From NCBI RefSeq assembly GCF_900128945.1, contig NZ_FQUD01000002.1, positions 163,280-227,279 of the forward strand: DNA of 64,000 nt. Direction: 5' to 3'. Shown here piece after piece: positions 26,292-35,171 of this stretch. Below the pieces are notes generated by a model. The model had not been told where the DNA came from, made no database searches, and saw only the letters and a list, made by a program, of their open reading frames with translations. The stretch's first letter is position 1. Every line of letters starts with the position of its first letter. This stretch comes from Chryseobacterium sp. OV279. GTDB taxonomy: Bacteria; Bacteroidota; Bacteroidia; Flavobacteriales; Weeksellaceae. The position numbers and the translations under genes are program-made.

Positions 26292-27182
26292 ATGAAGGAC
26301 AAAAAAAGAGCTATGGGACGTGGTTTGGGCGCTATTCTAAGTGCTGAATCCAAAGCGAGTATCAACTCCGCTACCGATGAAGGAGCAGATAAGTTTGTAG
26401 GAAATATCGTAGAGGTAGCTCTGGAAGATATTTATCCGAATCCGACCCAGCCGAGAACTTATTTTGATGAAAAAGCATTAAACGAACTTGCCCTGTCGAT
26501 CACAAACTTAGGGGTAATCCAACCGGTTACTTTAAGAAAAGACGGCGAGAAATTCGAGATCATATCAGGGGAAAGACGTTACCGTGCCAGTAAAATTGCC
26601 GGGCTTCCGACGATTCCTGCCTATATCCGTTTAGTGAATGACCAGGAGCTTCTGGAAATGGCTCTTGTTGAAAATATTCAGAGAGAAGATCTGGATGCTA
26701 TCGAGATCGCTTTGACTTACCAGAGACTTTTGGATGAGATTGGTCTTACTCAGGAAAACCTGAGCCAGAGAGTAGGGAAGGACAGAAGTACCATTACCAA
26801 CTCAATCAGACTATTGAGATTGAATCCGGATATTCAGAACGCGATCAGAAGTGGTGAAATCTCTGCCGGACACGGAAGAGCCATCATCAGTCTTGAAAGT
26901 GAAGAGCATCAGCAGATTCTATTTGATCTGATCATCAAAGAAAAACTCAATGTGCGTCAGGCTGAACAGGCTGCCACCGCATTGAAAAACCCTAAATCAC
27001 CGGCAGCGAAAAAAATAAATGCTGAGCTTTCCAACAACTTTAAGAGAGCCCAGAAAACGATCGCTGATATTTTAGACGTAAAAGTAGAGATCAAAACCTC
27101 CGGAAACGGTAAAAAAGGTAAAATAGTCCTGGACTTCAAAAATGAAGAAGAACTGGAGTATATTTTATCCCATATTAAATAA
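26292..27182 (+). CDS. parB: Chromosome partitioning protein ParB
   Basis: The 296-residue protein has the N-terminal MGRGLGAIL motif (the ParA-stimulating region), the CTP-binding ParB/Spo0J domain with SGERRYRASKIAG and ENIQREDLDAIE, and a helix-turn-helix (LSQRVGKDRSTITNSIRLL). The C-terminal third would be the dimerisation domain. It binds parS sites and loads as a CTP-dependent clamp. Its stop overlaps the next start by one base. No convincing parS site was found in the window. Confidence 0.96.
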   Translation: MKDKKRAMGRGLGAILSAESKASINSATDEGADKFVGNIVEVALEDIYPNPTQPRTYFDEKALNELALSITNLGVIQPVTLRKDGEKFEIISGERRYRASKIAGLPTIPAYIRLVNDQELLEMALVENIQREDLDAIEIALTYQRLLDEIGLTQENLSQRVGKDRSTITNSIRLLRLNPDIQNAIRSGEISAGHGRAIISLESEEHQQILFDLIIKEKLNVRQAEQAATALKNPKSPAAKKINAELSNNFKRAQKTIADILDVKVEIKTSGNGKKGKIVLDFKNEEELEYILSHIK

Positions 27183-27841
27183 TGAAGAAAATATTTTTCA
27201 CATTTTTTTTGTGCACTTTTGCTTTCGCTTATTCGCAGGTAGTTCCTGGCGATACAGTTCGTATGGGACCTCTTCCTAAAGACAGTGTTGCGGTGATCAC
27301 TAAGCCTTCAAAGCCGGCAAAACCTGTGAAAACAGAAGCTAAGATCATAGAAGATCTTGAAAATGCAAACGGACCCACAAAAAAAACCATCAAACTGAAC
27401 CCAACAAGAGCCGGACTGTATTCTGCAGTGTTTCCGGGGCTTGGGCAGTATTACAACAAAAGGTACATTAAAATTCCTATTGTATGGGGTGCTGTAGGAG
27501 CCGGTATTGGATATACCATCTGGAGTAATAATCAATACAAGAAATACCGGGAATATTATGTAGCCAAGCTTAACGGAACACCTAATGAGTTTGTGGACAG
27601 CCACCCATGGCTGGATAAAAAAGCTTTTGGAAATGCCCAGGACAGATATAAAAGACAGCGTGATTACGCGATTGCCATCACAGGTCTTATTTACATTCTG
27701 AACATTGTGGATGCCGTGGTAGATGCCCATCTTTACGAGAGCCGGCATGACCCGGATCTTAGTTTTGCGCCTACCGTAATTCAGGATCAGTATGGATATT
27801 CTACTCCGAAAACAGGTTTAAGTTTAAGTTATAGATTTTAA
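27182..27841 (+). CDS. DUF5683 domain-containing membrane protein
   Basis: The 219-residue protein has a signal peptide and then the motif PTRAGLYSAVFPGLGQYYNKRYIK with hydrophobic segments around residues 100-120 and 160-185. This matches DUF5683 proteins, which sit next to parAB in many Flavobacteriia. The function is unknown; an envelope protein is likely. It overlaps parB by one base, so it is translationally coupled. Confidence 0.85.
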   Translation: MKKIFFTFFLCTFAFAYSQVVPGDTVRMGPLPKDSVAVITKPSKPAKPVKTEAKIIEDLENANGPTKKTIKLNPTRAGLYSAVFPGLGQYYNKRYIKIPIVWGAVGAGIGYTIWSNNQYKKYREYYVAKLNGTPNEFVDSHPWLDKKAFGNAQDRYKRQRDYAIAITGLIYILNIVDAVVDAHLYESRHDPDLSFAPTVIQDQYGYSTPKTGLSLSYRF

Positions 27842-27907
27842 AACAGAATTGTAATAAAGTTGATATGAGCCGAAGGGCTGATACCATCATCATAAATAAG
27901 ATATCAC

Positions 27908-28609
27908 ATGAGAATAGCATTAGTTGGATACGGTAAAATGGGGAAGATCATTGATGAGATCGCACAGAAAAGAGGTCACGAAATCGTTGCCCGCCTGAAA
28001 GAAACTCCAACCGCTGAAAATCTTAATAATCCTGACGTAGCGATCGAATTTTCATTACCGGAAGTGGCTTATGATAATATCAAAGCATGTCTTGAACATA
28101 AAATTCCTGTAATCTGCGGAACTACAGGTTGGCTGGAGAAAAAAGAAGAAGTTGAAAACTTGGCTGTAGACAACGACAGCGCGTTTTTATATGGTTCCAA
28201 TTTTAGTTTAGGTGTCAATCTGTTTTTTGCCCTGAACGAAAAAGTAGCCGATATCATGAAAAATGTGGATGAATACTCCTGCCAACTGGAAGAAATTCAC
28301 CACGTCCACAAAAAAGATGCTCCCAGCGGAACGGCAATTTCCATTGCTGAAGGAATCATCAAAAATAATCCTAAATTTAACGCGTGGAAACTGGAAGAAA
28401 CCCAAGGCAAAGAATTGGGAATATTCGCCATCCGTGAAGATGAAGTTCCGGGAACCCACAGCGTTTATTATAAAAGTGAAGTAGATGAAATTGAAATTAA
28501 GCATACTGCCTTCAACAGAAACGGGTTTGCACTCGGAGCTGTAGTCGCTGCAGAATGGATTAAAGATAAAAAAGGAAACTTCACCATGAAAGACGTTTTG
28601 GGGCTTTAA
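27908..28609 (+). CDS. dapB: 4-hydroxy-tetrahydrodipicolinate reductase
   Basis: The 233-residue enzyme acts in lysine and meso-diaminopimelate synthesis. The N-terminal dinucleotide-binding motif is VGYGKMGKIIDEIAQ. The C-terminal domain carries EIHHVHKKDAPSGTA with the catalytic His/Lys pair, and NRNGFALGAV near the end. The length is typical for the short Bacteroidota form. It lies between the DUF5683 gene and lepB, a common Flavobacteriia gene order. Confidence 0.95.
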   Translation: MRIALVGYGKMGKIIDEIAQKRGHEIVARLKETPTAENLNNPDVAIEFSLPEVAYDNIKACLEHKIPVICGTTGWLEKKEEVENLAVDNDSAFLYGSNFSLGVNLFFALNEKVADIMKNVDEYSCQLEEIHHVHKKDAPSGTAISIAEGIIKNNPKFNAWKLEETQGKELGIFAIREDEVPGTHSVYYKSEVDEIEIKHTAFNRNGFALGAVVAAEWIKDKKGNFTMKDVLGL

Positions 28610-28649
28610 TTTGTAACAAATTCTTTAAATTGCAGACCAATACAAGGGA

Positions 28650-28717
28650 AATGATGAATAGTAAATTATAAATAGCAGAACGCTGTAATCATTTATTATT
28701 CATCATTTATCATTTAT
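28650..28717. repeat. Inverted heptamer arrays between dapB and lepB (CATTTAT class)
   Basis: AAATGATGAATA near 28650 is the inverse of TATTCATCATTT near 28697-28708. CATTTAT, TATTCAT, CATTTAT and CATTTAT are in phase from 28690 to 28717. Confidence 0.75.
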
Positions 28718-28744
28718 ATATTTAGAATAGGCACAGAAAAAACT

Positions 28745-30391
28745 ATGAATTATTTTTTAACTTACACAGTATATGTTCTCATTTTGTCTGTACTGATGGG
28801 GATTTCCACTTGGAAACTGTTCAAAAAAATGGGGCACAGTCCCTTATTTGCATTTATACCTTTCTATAATTATTTCATTATTTTAAAGGAAACAGACCAT
28901 CCGAAATGGTGGGCAATCCTGTCCTATCTTCCGATAGTAGGGCCTATTATGATGTCTGTTTTCCATATCTATCTGATGAAGAAATTTGGAAAGACCCTGT
29001 TTCAGCACCAGCTTCTTACCGTGATCCTGCCGTTTATCTATATGGCTACGGTGAACTATTCTAAAGATGCAGAAGTAGAAGATGTAAATGCCAACGACCT
29101 TTTCATTACCGATGAAGAGAAAAGTGCAAAAAAGAAAGATACTTTCATGGGGTCTATTACTTTTGCCGTAGTTTTTGCAACCATCATCCACGTTTTTGTA
29201 ACGCAGCCGTTCGGGATTCCTACAGGATCCATGGAAAGAACACTTCTTGTAGGTGACTTCCTTTTTGTGAACAAATGGAGCTACGGATACAGAATGCCAA
29301 TGCGTCCTGTGGCTATACCATTCCTTCAGGGAACCATTATGGATACAGGTCAGAAAGGAAATCCGAAAGATGATCCAAAATCATATGTTGATGGCATAAA
29401 ACTTCCTTATACAAGAATTTTCGAGTTCGGAAAGCCTCAGAAAAATGATGTGGTTGTTTTCAACTATCCAAGAGATTCCGTGCATACAGCAATTGATAGA
29501 AAAGATCCTTATGTTAAAAGATGTGTGGCTGTAGCAGGTGATACTTTTGAAATGAGAGCCGGAAGACTTTTCGTCAATGGTAAACCAGAAACGGTTTTAG
29601 GTGACCAGGAAGTTCAGCACAGATATATTGTGAATACAGGCAGTCAGCTTGATATTCCAGGACTATATAATACCTACGGATTCTTACCGGTACAGGAGAT
29701 TCAGGGAGAGAAAGGATATATTTATGCTTTCCAGGGACTGACAGACAAAACGGCTAAAGAAATCAAGCAGCTTCCTCAGGTTATAGACATGAAAGAAGAT
29801 GTTACACCAAAAGGTGAAGCAGCGGTATATTACAGAGACGAAGCCAAAACAAAAATTGATACCACACAATCTATTTTCCCGATCAACAAAGCGTGGAACC
29901 AGGATTGGTATGGACCATTAAAGATTCCTAAAAAAGGAGATGTTGTCACACTTAATCAGGAAACCTTACCGGAATACAAATGGATTATTTCTCAGTACGA
30001 ACACAACCGTCTGGAAAACAAAAACGGAAAGATTTTCATCAATGGAAAAGAAACTACACAATATACGATCCAACAGGATTATTATATGATGGTAGGGGAT
30101 AACAGAGATGCTTCCTTAGATGCAAGATTCTTTGGTTTCGTTCCAGAAGAAAACATTGTAGGAAAACCGATGTTTACATGGATGAGTCTTCAGGGAGCTT
30201 TCTCAGACAGCAGCTCTACGTATCAGGCTCCGTTCAAAGTACGTTGGGACAGAATGTTTAAAGCAACCAATACGGGAGAAGCCAACAAAACTTCATACTG
30301 GTGGGTTGCAGCTATTATTCTTTTACTGTTCTTCGGATGGGAATATTTCATGAAATTATTCGGAAAGAAGAAAAAGGAAGAAGAGATATAA
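28745..30391 (+). CDS. lepB: Signal peptidase I
   Basis: The 548-residue protein is the long flavobacterial form. Two or three hydrophobic helices are followed by another at about residues 135-155. The catalytic Ser lies in GIPTGSMERTLLVGDF near residue 161 and the catalytic Lys in DPYVKRCVAVAGD near residue 258. A large insert follows, then the C-terminal box MVGDNRDASLDARFFGFV. It removes Sec signal peptides at the inner membrane. One more hydrophobic helix near residue 520 and a Lys-rich tail end the protein. A strong terminator follows. Confidence 0.95.
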   Translation: MNYFLTYTVYVLILSVLMGISTWKLFKKMGHSPLFAFIPFYNYFIILKETDHPKWWAILSYLPIVGPIMMSVFHIYLMKKFGKTLFQHQLLTVILPFIYMATVNYSKDAEVEDVNANDLFITDEEKSAKKKDTFMGSITFAVVFATIIHVFVTQPFGIPTGSMERTLLVGDFLFVNKWSYGYRMPMRPVAIPFLQGTIMDTGQKGNPKDDPKSYVDGIKLPYTRIFEFGKPQKNDVVVFNYPRDSVHTAIDRKDPYVKRCVAVAGDTFEMRAGRLFVNGKPETVLGDQEVQHRYIVNTGSQLDIPGLYNTYGFLPVQEIQGEKGYIYAFQGLTDKTAKEIKQLPQVIDMKEDVTPKGEAAVYYRDEAKTKIDTTQSIFPINKAWNQDWYGPLKIPKKGDVVTLNQETLPEYKWIISQYEHNRLENKNGKIFINGKETTQYTIQQDYYMMVGDNRDASLDARFFGFVPEENIVGKPMFTWMSLQGAFSDSSSTYQAPFKVRWDRMFKATNTGEANKTSYWWVAAIILLLFFGWEYFMKLFGKKKKEEEI

Positions 30392-30414
30392 TTGAATCTA
30401 AAACTTAAAGATAG

Positions 30415-30446
30415 AATGAAGTATTTGAAAAAATACTTCATTTTTT
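30415..30446 (+). terminator. Terminator of lepB
   Basis: A perfect 12-bp stem (AATGAAGTATTT and its inverse) with loop GAAA is followed by a T run. Confidence 0.9.
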
Positions 30447-30449
30447 AAT

Positions 30450-31076
30450 ATGATGAATATGACAAATGTATTATTGCCGGTATTTTATATGCCCCCGATT
30501 TCATGGTTTTCAGTGTTTTTAAATCCTGAGAACGAGATTGTATTTGAACAGTTTGAAAATTTTCCGAAGCAGACCTACAGAAACAGAACCAACATCTATG
30601 GGGCTAATGGAAAGCTTTCTTTAATAATCCCTATTAATCATAAAGGTAAGAGAGAATTTAAAGATACGGAGATTTCTTACAGGGAAGACTGGAGAAACCT
30701 GCACTGGAAATCTATCAAAACGGCCTATCAGAGCTCACCTTATTTTGAATACTATGAAGATAAATTCAGAAAAATATATGATCTGAATGAGAAATTTCTT
30801 CTTGATTTCAACCTGAAAGGACTGGAAGTTATACAGCAGATCCTTAAAACAGAAAAGGCACAGTCTTTGAATGAAGAATATATCAAAAATCCTGAAAGCA
30901 TTAATTTCAGAGAAAAGTTCTCGGCTAAACATCCTTCTGAATTTCAGATGGAAGAATATTACCAGACCTTCTCAGATAAATTAGGATTTTTAGAGGATTT
31001 GTCAATTTTAGACCTTATTTGTAACAAAGGTCCTGAAACTCTGACTTATATAAAAAATATTAAACAATCATACTAA
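30450..31076 (+). CDS. WbqC family protein
   Basis: The 208-residue protein has the WbqC features LLPVFYMPPISWFSVFL, FPKQTYRNRTNI, LIIPINHKGKRE and REDWRNLHWKSIKTAYQ, which fit PF08889. Family members occur near glycan loci but also alone; the biochemical role is not settled. It follows lepB by 58 bp, although a strong terminator lies between them. Confidence 0.88.
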   Translation: MMNMTNVLLPVFYMPPISWFSVFLNPENEIVFEQFENFPKQTYRNRTNIYGANGKLSLIIPINHKGKREFKDTEISYREDWRNLHWKSIKTAYQSSPYFEYYEDKFRKIYDLNEKFLLDFNLKGLEVIQQILKTEKAQSLNEEYIKNPESINFREKFSAKHPSEFQMEEYYQTFSDKLGFLEDLSILDLICNKGPETLTYIKNIKQSY

Positions 31077-31161
31077 GATAAAATCGCCGTTAAAAGAATT
31101 CTCTGGAAAATAAACCAATGACAATGGCGATTGTATATAACTTTAAAGTAAATATCAACAT

Positions 31162-32844
31162 ATGAAAAAGGTATTATTAGCAGCTGTTTTTCTGACAGGT
31201 TTTAGTTTCTCTTATGCTCAGGAAGCTCAGGCTAAAAGCATTGATCCCAAAGAAGATAAAGATCTCATGACTTGGTATCATAAAGATTTCTCAACCTCAA
31301 AAGTATACGGAGTAAATACGGCAAACGCTTATAAATATTTAGAATCCAAAGGTCTTAAGCCTAAAACTGTGGTAGTAGGAGTTTTAGACAGTGGTGTTCA
31401 GGTAGATCACCCGGGTCTTGTGAAAAACGTATGGTCAAATCCTAACGAAGTTCCCGGAAACGGAAAAGATGACGATGGAAACGGATACATTGATGATGTA
31501 CACGGCTGGAACTTTATCGGTGGGAAAAACGGTGATATTGATATCGACAATATGGAGGTGACCAGAGTTGTTGCTAAATACAAACCGGTTTTCGAAGGTG
31601 ACGATTCTGCAAAAAACAAAGCGAACCAGGCGAAAATGCCGGAAGACTTTGCGATGTACATGAAGTCTAAAGAACTTTTCAACAAAAAAAGTATTGAAGC
31701 AAAACAGAATCTTCAGACTTATACAATGATCAACAGTTTGATCCCTAATATGGTAAAATTGTTGGGAGGTAAGTCTGTAACTGCTGAAACCTTACAGGGA
31801 ATTAAACCTCCTACGGACCAGAAAGATGCTATCGCGGTGCAGGTTCTGGGGCAGGTTTCTCAAAGCCCGGAATTCAAAGGGAAATCTTCTGCAGATTTCG
31901 AAAAACTGATGAAAGAGCAAATGAAAGAAGCAATCGATCATTATGCACCACAATCTAAGCAGTACGATCTGAGCTATGATCCGAGAAAAGAAATTGTAGG
32001 CGATAACTATGACGATTATGCTGAAAAAATCTACGGAAACAATGACTACGAAGGACCTGATGCAGAACACGGAACACACGTTGCCGGTATTATCGCCGGT
32101 CTTCCGCAAGGCAAAGAAATACAGTATGGGGTAGCTTCTAAAGTAGCTAAAATCATGTCTGTAAGAACCGTTCCAAACGGAGATGAAAGAGATAAAGATG
32201 TAGCCAACGCGATCAGATATGCCGTGGACAACGGAGCTAAAGTGTTAAATATGAGTTTCGGGAAGCCAGTTTCTCCAGGGAAAAATGTAGTTTGGGATGC
32301 TTTTAAATATGCTGAAGACAAAGGAGTTCTTTTGGTGAAAGCAGCAGGTAACGAAAATGAAGATGTTGCAGAACACCTTGCATTCCCTACGAACTTTAAA
32401 AATGTTACAGATGAGAAGCCTTTTGTAACTAACGTATTGGTAGTAGGAGCCAGCACCAACAGAAATAACGAACTGCGAGCAGATTTCTCCAATTACAACA
32501 AGAAAATGGTTAACGTTTTCGCACCAGGAGAAGAAATCTATTCTACAGTACCTAAAAACGAATATAAATATCTTCAGGGAACTTCTATGGCATCGCCTGT
32601 AGTAGCAGGAGCAGCAGCCGTATTATTGGCTTATATGCCCAACCTTAAACCTGATCAGATCATTGAAGCGCTTGTAAAGAGCAGCAATCTGAGCTCAGAG
32701 AACAAATTTCCGGAGTATTCTCAGGCCGGAGGGGTTATCGATCTTCAGAAAGCAGCTGAATATGCTTACACGAATTTCTACAACGGAAAATCTTCACCAT
32801 CGAAGAAGCCTGCGAAATCCGTAAAAAAGGCTGTTAAAAAATAA
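31162..32844 (+). CDS. S8 family (subtilisin-like) serine protease
   Basis: The 560-residue protein has a signal peptide (cleavage near SYAQ, residue 20) and a complete triad: Asp in VGVLDSGVQ (near 76), His in EHGTHVAGIIAG (near 302) and Ser in GTSMASPVVAGAA (near 475). About 170 residues of insert separate the Asp and His blocks, much more than in classic subtilisins. The C-terminus is Lys/Pro-rich and lacks a T9SS domain, so it is probably periplasmic or envelope-bound. It is a single gene with a terminator. Confidence 0.93.
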   Translation: MKKVLLAAVFLTGFSFSYAQEAQAKSIDPKEDKDLMTWYHKDFSTSKVYGVNTANAYKYLESKGLKPKTVVVGVLDSGVQVDHPGLVKNVWSNPNEVPGNGKDDDGNGYIDDVHGWNFIGGKNGDIDIDNMEVTRVVAKYKPVFEGDDSAKNKANQAKMPEDFAMYMKSKELFNKKSIEAKQNLQTYTMINSLIPNMVKLLGGKSVTAETLQGIKPPTDQKDAIAVQVLGQVSQSPEFKGKSSADFEKLMKEQMKEAIDHYAPQSKQYDLSYDPRKEIVGDNYDDYAEKIYGNNDYEGPDAEHGTHVAGIIAGLPQGKEIQYGVASKVAKIMSVRTVPNGDERDKDVANAIRYAVDNGAKVLNMSFGKPVSPGKNVVWDAFKYAEDKGVLLVKAAGNENEDVAEHLAFPTNFKNVTDEKPFVTNVLVVGASTNRNNELRADFSNYNKKMVNVFAPGEEIYSTVPKNEYKYLQGTSMASPVVAGAAAVLLAYMPNLKPDQIIEALVKSSNLSSENKFPEYSQAGGVIDLQKAAEYAYTNFYNGKSSPSKKPAKSVKKAVKK

Positions 32845-32876
32845 TATATCTCCCTGTATATAAGGAGAAACCATTT

Positions 32877-32903
32877 AAAGTCCGAAATTTTCGGACTTTT
32901 TTT
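32877..32903 (+). terminator. Terminator of the S8 protease gene
   Basis: AAAGTCCGA pairs with TCGGACTTT and is followed by a long T run. Confidence 0.9.
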
Positions 32904-32920
32904 ATTTTTATTTTTCAATT

Positions 32921-32936
32921 TGGCACGGTTTTTTGT
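32921..32936 (+). promoter_or_regulatory. TGGCACG promoter-like element upstream of two lipoprotein genes
   Basis: TGGCACGGTTTTTTGT resembles a sigma-54 -24/-12 element, but the second G is one base further than the usual spacing. TAACTTTA just downstream could instead act as a weak -7 box. Confidence 0.3.
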
Positions 32937-32969
32937 AACTTTATAAGTAACAAAATAATAAACAACAAA

Positions 32970-33461
32970 ATGAAAAAGTTACTACTTGCAGGGATGATTG
33001 GAACATCACTTTTTGCAGTGTCTTGTTCCTCAGTGAAAAAAGCAGAAACATCACAAAACCAAAGAGTTGAATATCTTAAATTAAAAGGCGACTGGCAGAT
33101 TGTCAGCGTTGATTATGAAAAAGGATTCAAGATCAAGCCTTTTGACGAAGGTGCAGATGCTCAGTGTTTTGTAGGAAGCCATTGGAGATTAATCCCAAAT
33201 AATTACACCGGTGCCTACACTTTAAACGGAGGAGGAGCTTGCCCAAGCATTACTCAGCCAATCAAATTTGAAGTAAAAGACGGCAATACTTTCATGTTTA
33301 AAAAAATCGCTGAAGGAACTAAAGCTAAGCAAAATCTTGCAGGATATTCTTTAACGATTACCAACCAGTCTACAGATCAGTTCTCCCTTGTACAAAGTGT
33401 TCCATTTGATGGAAATACAGTGCAGGTTGTTTACAACTTTCAGAGAACATTCATGAAATAA
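32970..33461 (+). CDS. Lipocalin-like lipoprotein
   Basis: The 163-residue protein has a lipobox (FAVSC, cysteine near residue 19). The body has lipocalin-like features: LKGDWQIVSVDY at the start, a central GAYTLNGGGACPSIT stretch, and a final QVVYNFQRTF strand. It is probably anchored in the outer membrane. An OmpA-like lipoprotein gene follows after 25 bp, so the two form an operon. The ligand is unknown. Confidence 0.82.
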   Translation: MKKLLLAGMIGTSLFAVSCSSVKKAETSQNQRVEYLKLKGDWQIVSVDYEKGFKIKPFDEGADAQCFVGSHWRLIPNNYTGAYTLNGGGACPSITQPIKFEVKDGNTFMFKKIAEGTKAKQNLAGYSLTITNQSTDQFSLVQSVPFDGNTVQVVYNFQRTFMK

Positions 33462-33486
33462 TTTATCAACATAAAAGATCAAAAAA

Positions 33487-34176
33487 ATGAAATTTACTAA
33501 AACATATATAGGAGCTCTTTTCTTATCATCAGCATTATTATTAACCAGCTGTGAAGCTGTTCAGAATTCTAACCACCAGCAGAGAGGTACAGCAGTAGGT
33601 GTTGCATCTGGAGCTGTAATCGGAGGTATTTTGGGGAATAATGTAGGAAGTGGTAAAAACTCAGCTTTAGGAGCAGTATTGGGAGGTATTATCGGTGGTG
33701 TTGCAGGTAACGTGATCGGTAACAAAATGGATAAACAAGCTAAGCAGATTAAAGAAACTTTACCAGGTGCTGAAGTGGAAAGAGTAGGTGATGGTATTAA
33801 GATTACCATGAATGAAAGCATCGTAAACTTTGCTTTTGATTCTTCAAACTTAACTTCTGTTGCACAGACCAACCTAAATAAATTAGCTCAGGTTCTTGCT
33901 GACAACCCGGATACAAACATCAACATCTACGGTCATACAGACAGCAAAGGTGCAGATTCTTATAACTTATCTCTTTCTCAAAGAAGAGCAGATGCAGTAA
34001 AAGCTTACTTATCGGGAAAAGGAATCGCTTCTGCAAGAATGATGACAAAAGGTGAAGGTGAATCTATGCCTGTGGCAAGCAACGATACTGAAGAAGGAAG
34101 AGCTAAAAACAGAAGAGTAGAATTCGCTATTACAGCTAATGAGAAAATGATTAATGACGCCAAGCAAGGGCAGTAA
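33487..34176 (+). CDS. OmpA family lipoprotein with glycine zipper
   Basis: The 229-residue protein has a lipobox (LLTSC). Residues 36-80 form a glycine-zipper segment (AVIGGILGNNVGSG, GGIIGGVAGNVIGN). The C-terminal OmpA domain (FAFDSSNLTSVAQ, INIYGHTDSKGADSYNLSLS, EGRAKNRRVEF) binds peptidoglycan. It tethers the outer membrane to the cell wall. It is the second gene of the lipoprotein operon and ends before a terminator. Confidence 0.93.
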   Translation: MKFTKTYIGALFLSSALLLTSCEAVQNSNHQQRGTAVGVASGAVIGGILGNNVGSGKNSALGAVLGGIIGGVAGNVIGNKMDKQAKQIKETLPGAEVERVGDGIKITMNESIVNFAFDSSNLTSVAQTNLNKLAQVLADNPDTNINIYGHTDSKGADSYNLSLSQRRADAVKAYLSGKGIASARMMTKGEGESMPVASNDTEEGRAKNRRVEFAITANEKMINDAKQGQ

Positions 34177-34207
34177 TTAATTTAATATATAAATATTTTC
34201 GTAAAAG

Positions 34208-34229
34208 ACCGCTCCGGCGGTTTTTTTTG
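34208..34229 (+). terminator. Terminator of the lipoprotein operon
   Basis: ACCGC-TCCG-GCGGT is followed by a run of T. Confidence 0.85.
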
Positions 34230-34258
34230 TATTTTTATGCTATGAATTTTGAATTTGC

Positions 34259-34266
34259 TATTTTTG
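34259..34266 (+). promoter_or_regulatory. -7 box of the DPA-like operon
   Basis: TATTTTTG fits TAnnTTTG and lies 18 bp upstream of the UbiA-family start codon. The -33 element is unclear. Confidence 0.4.
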
Positions 34267-34283
34267 TAACTGAATTAACATAA

Positions 34284-35171
34284 ATGAAGAAATATCTTAA
34301 ACTCCTCCGGGTGGAGCAATGGGTGAAAAACCTGTTTGTTTTTGTTCCTCTGTTCTTTTCGGGAAACATTACAAACATAGACTTACTAAGCAAAAGCATC
34401 TTTGCATTTATTATCTTTTCCCTCGCAGCAAGTGTAGTCTATATTCTCAATGATTATAACGATATAGAGGCCGACAGTAAGCATCCCGAAAAAAGAAGAA
34501 GACCTCTCGCAAGCGGTGCTATTTCAAAACCAAAAGCCTTAAGCATTCTTGCAGCACTCGTTATTGTTGATGTTGCGTTGGTAGGTCTTGCTCAACTTTA
34601 TTTTCACGAACCTTTATGGAAATTTGCCACGATCATAGGACTTTATATTGTGATCAATCTCGCGTATACCTTTAAACTGAAGCACGTTCCGATCATTGAT
34701 ATTTTTATCATTGCTACTGGTTTTGTACTGAGAGTTTTAGCAGGCGGATACATCACCGGAATAGGGATCTCACAGTGGGCGATCCTGCTGACTTTCGTGC
34801 TGGCTCTTGTTTTAGCCATTGGAAAAAGAAGAGGAGAGCTGATTAATGCACAGGTTTCAGGAAAGACAAGAAAGGCCTTAGACGGATACAATGTACAGTT
34901 TGCAGATATTGCCCTGTCTATTTCAGTAACGCTAGCTATCGTCTGCTATCTGATGTTTACCCTTTCACCTGAAGTTCAGGGAAGATTTCATCAGCGGGTT
35001 TTTTATACCGTTATATTTGTAGTCTTTGCTTTTTTAAGATATCTGCAGCAGACTTTAGTATACAACAGAACAGAATCTCCTACAAAAATTGTCTACAGAG
35101 ACCGGTATATCCAGGTGACTTTGGTACTTTGGGTAGCCGCATTTTTAATCCAGATTTATTTTAAAAAATGA
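34284..35171 (+). CDS. UbiA-family decaprenyl-phosphate phosphoribosyltransferase
   Basis: This 295-residue polytopic protein has the first Asp-rich motif NDYNDIEADSKHPEKRRRP and a second polar motif after LAIGKRRGELI. The KHPEKRRRPLASG variant is the one found in phosphoribosyl (Rv3806c-like) members rather than quinone prenyltransferases. The reaction would join phosphoribosyl pyrophosphate to polyprenyl phosphate in the membrane. It overlaps the DprE1-like gene by 4 bp (ATGA), so it heads a coupled operon for polyprenyl-phosphoryl pentose. Confidence 0.88.
   Translation: MKKYLKLLRVEQWVKNLFVFVPLFFSGNITNIDLLSKSIFAFIIFSLAASVVYILNDYNDIEADSKHPEKRRRPLASGAISKPKALSILAALVIVDVALVGLAQLYFHEPLWKFATIIGLYIVINLAYTFKLKHVPIIDIFIIATGFVLRVLAGGYITGIGISQWAILLTFVLALVLAIGKRRGELINAQVSGKTRKALDGYNVQFADIALSISVTLAIVCYLMFTLSPEVQGRFHQRVFYTVIFVVFAFLRYLQQTLVYNRTESPTKIVYRDRYIQVTLVLWVAAFLIQIYFKK

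Noticed and set aside
26292..27182. parS site near parAB
   Set aside because: I looked for sequences like TGTTTCACGTGAAACA and found no convincing match in the window.
14147..28717. CRISPR array
   Set aside because: The repeats are 7 bp, contiguous and without unique spacers, and no cas genes are present.
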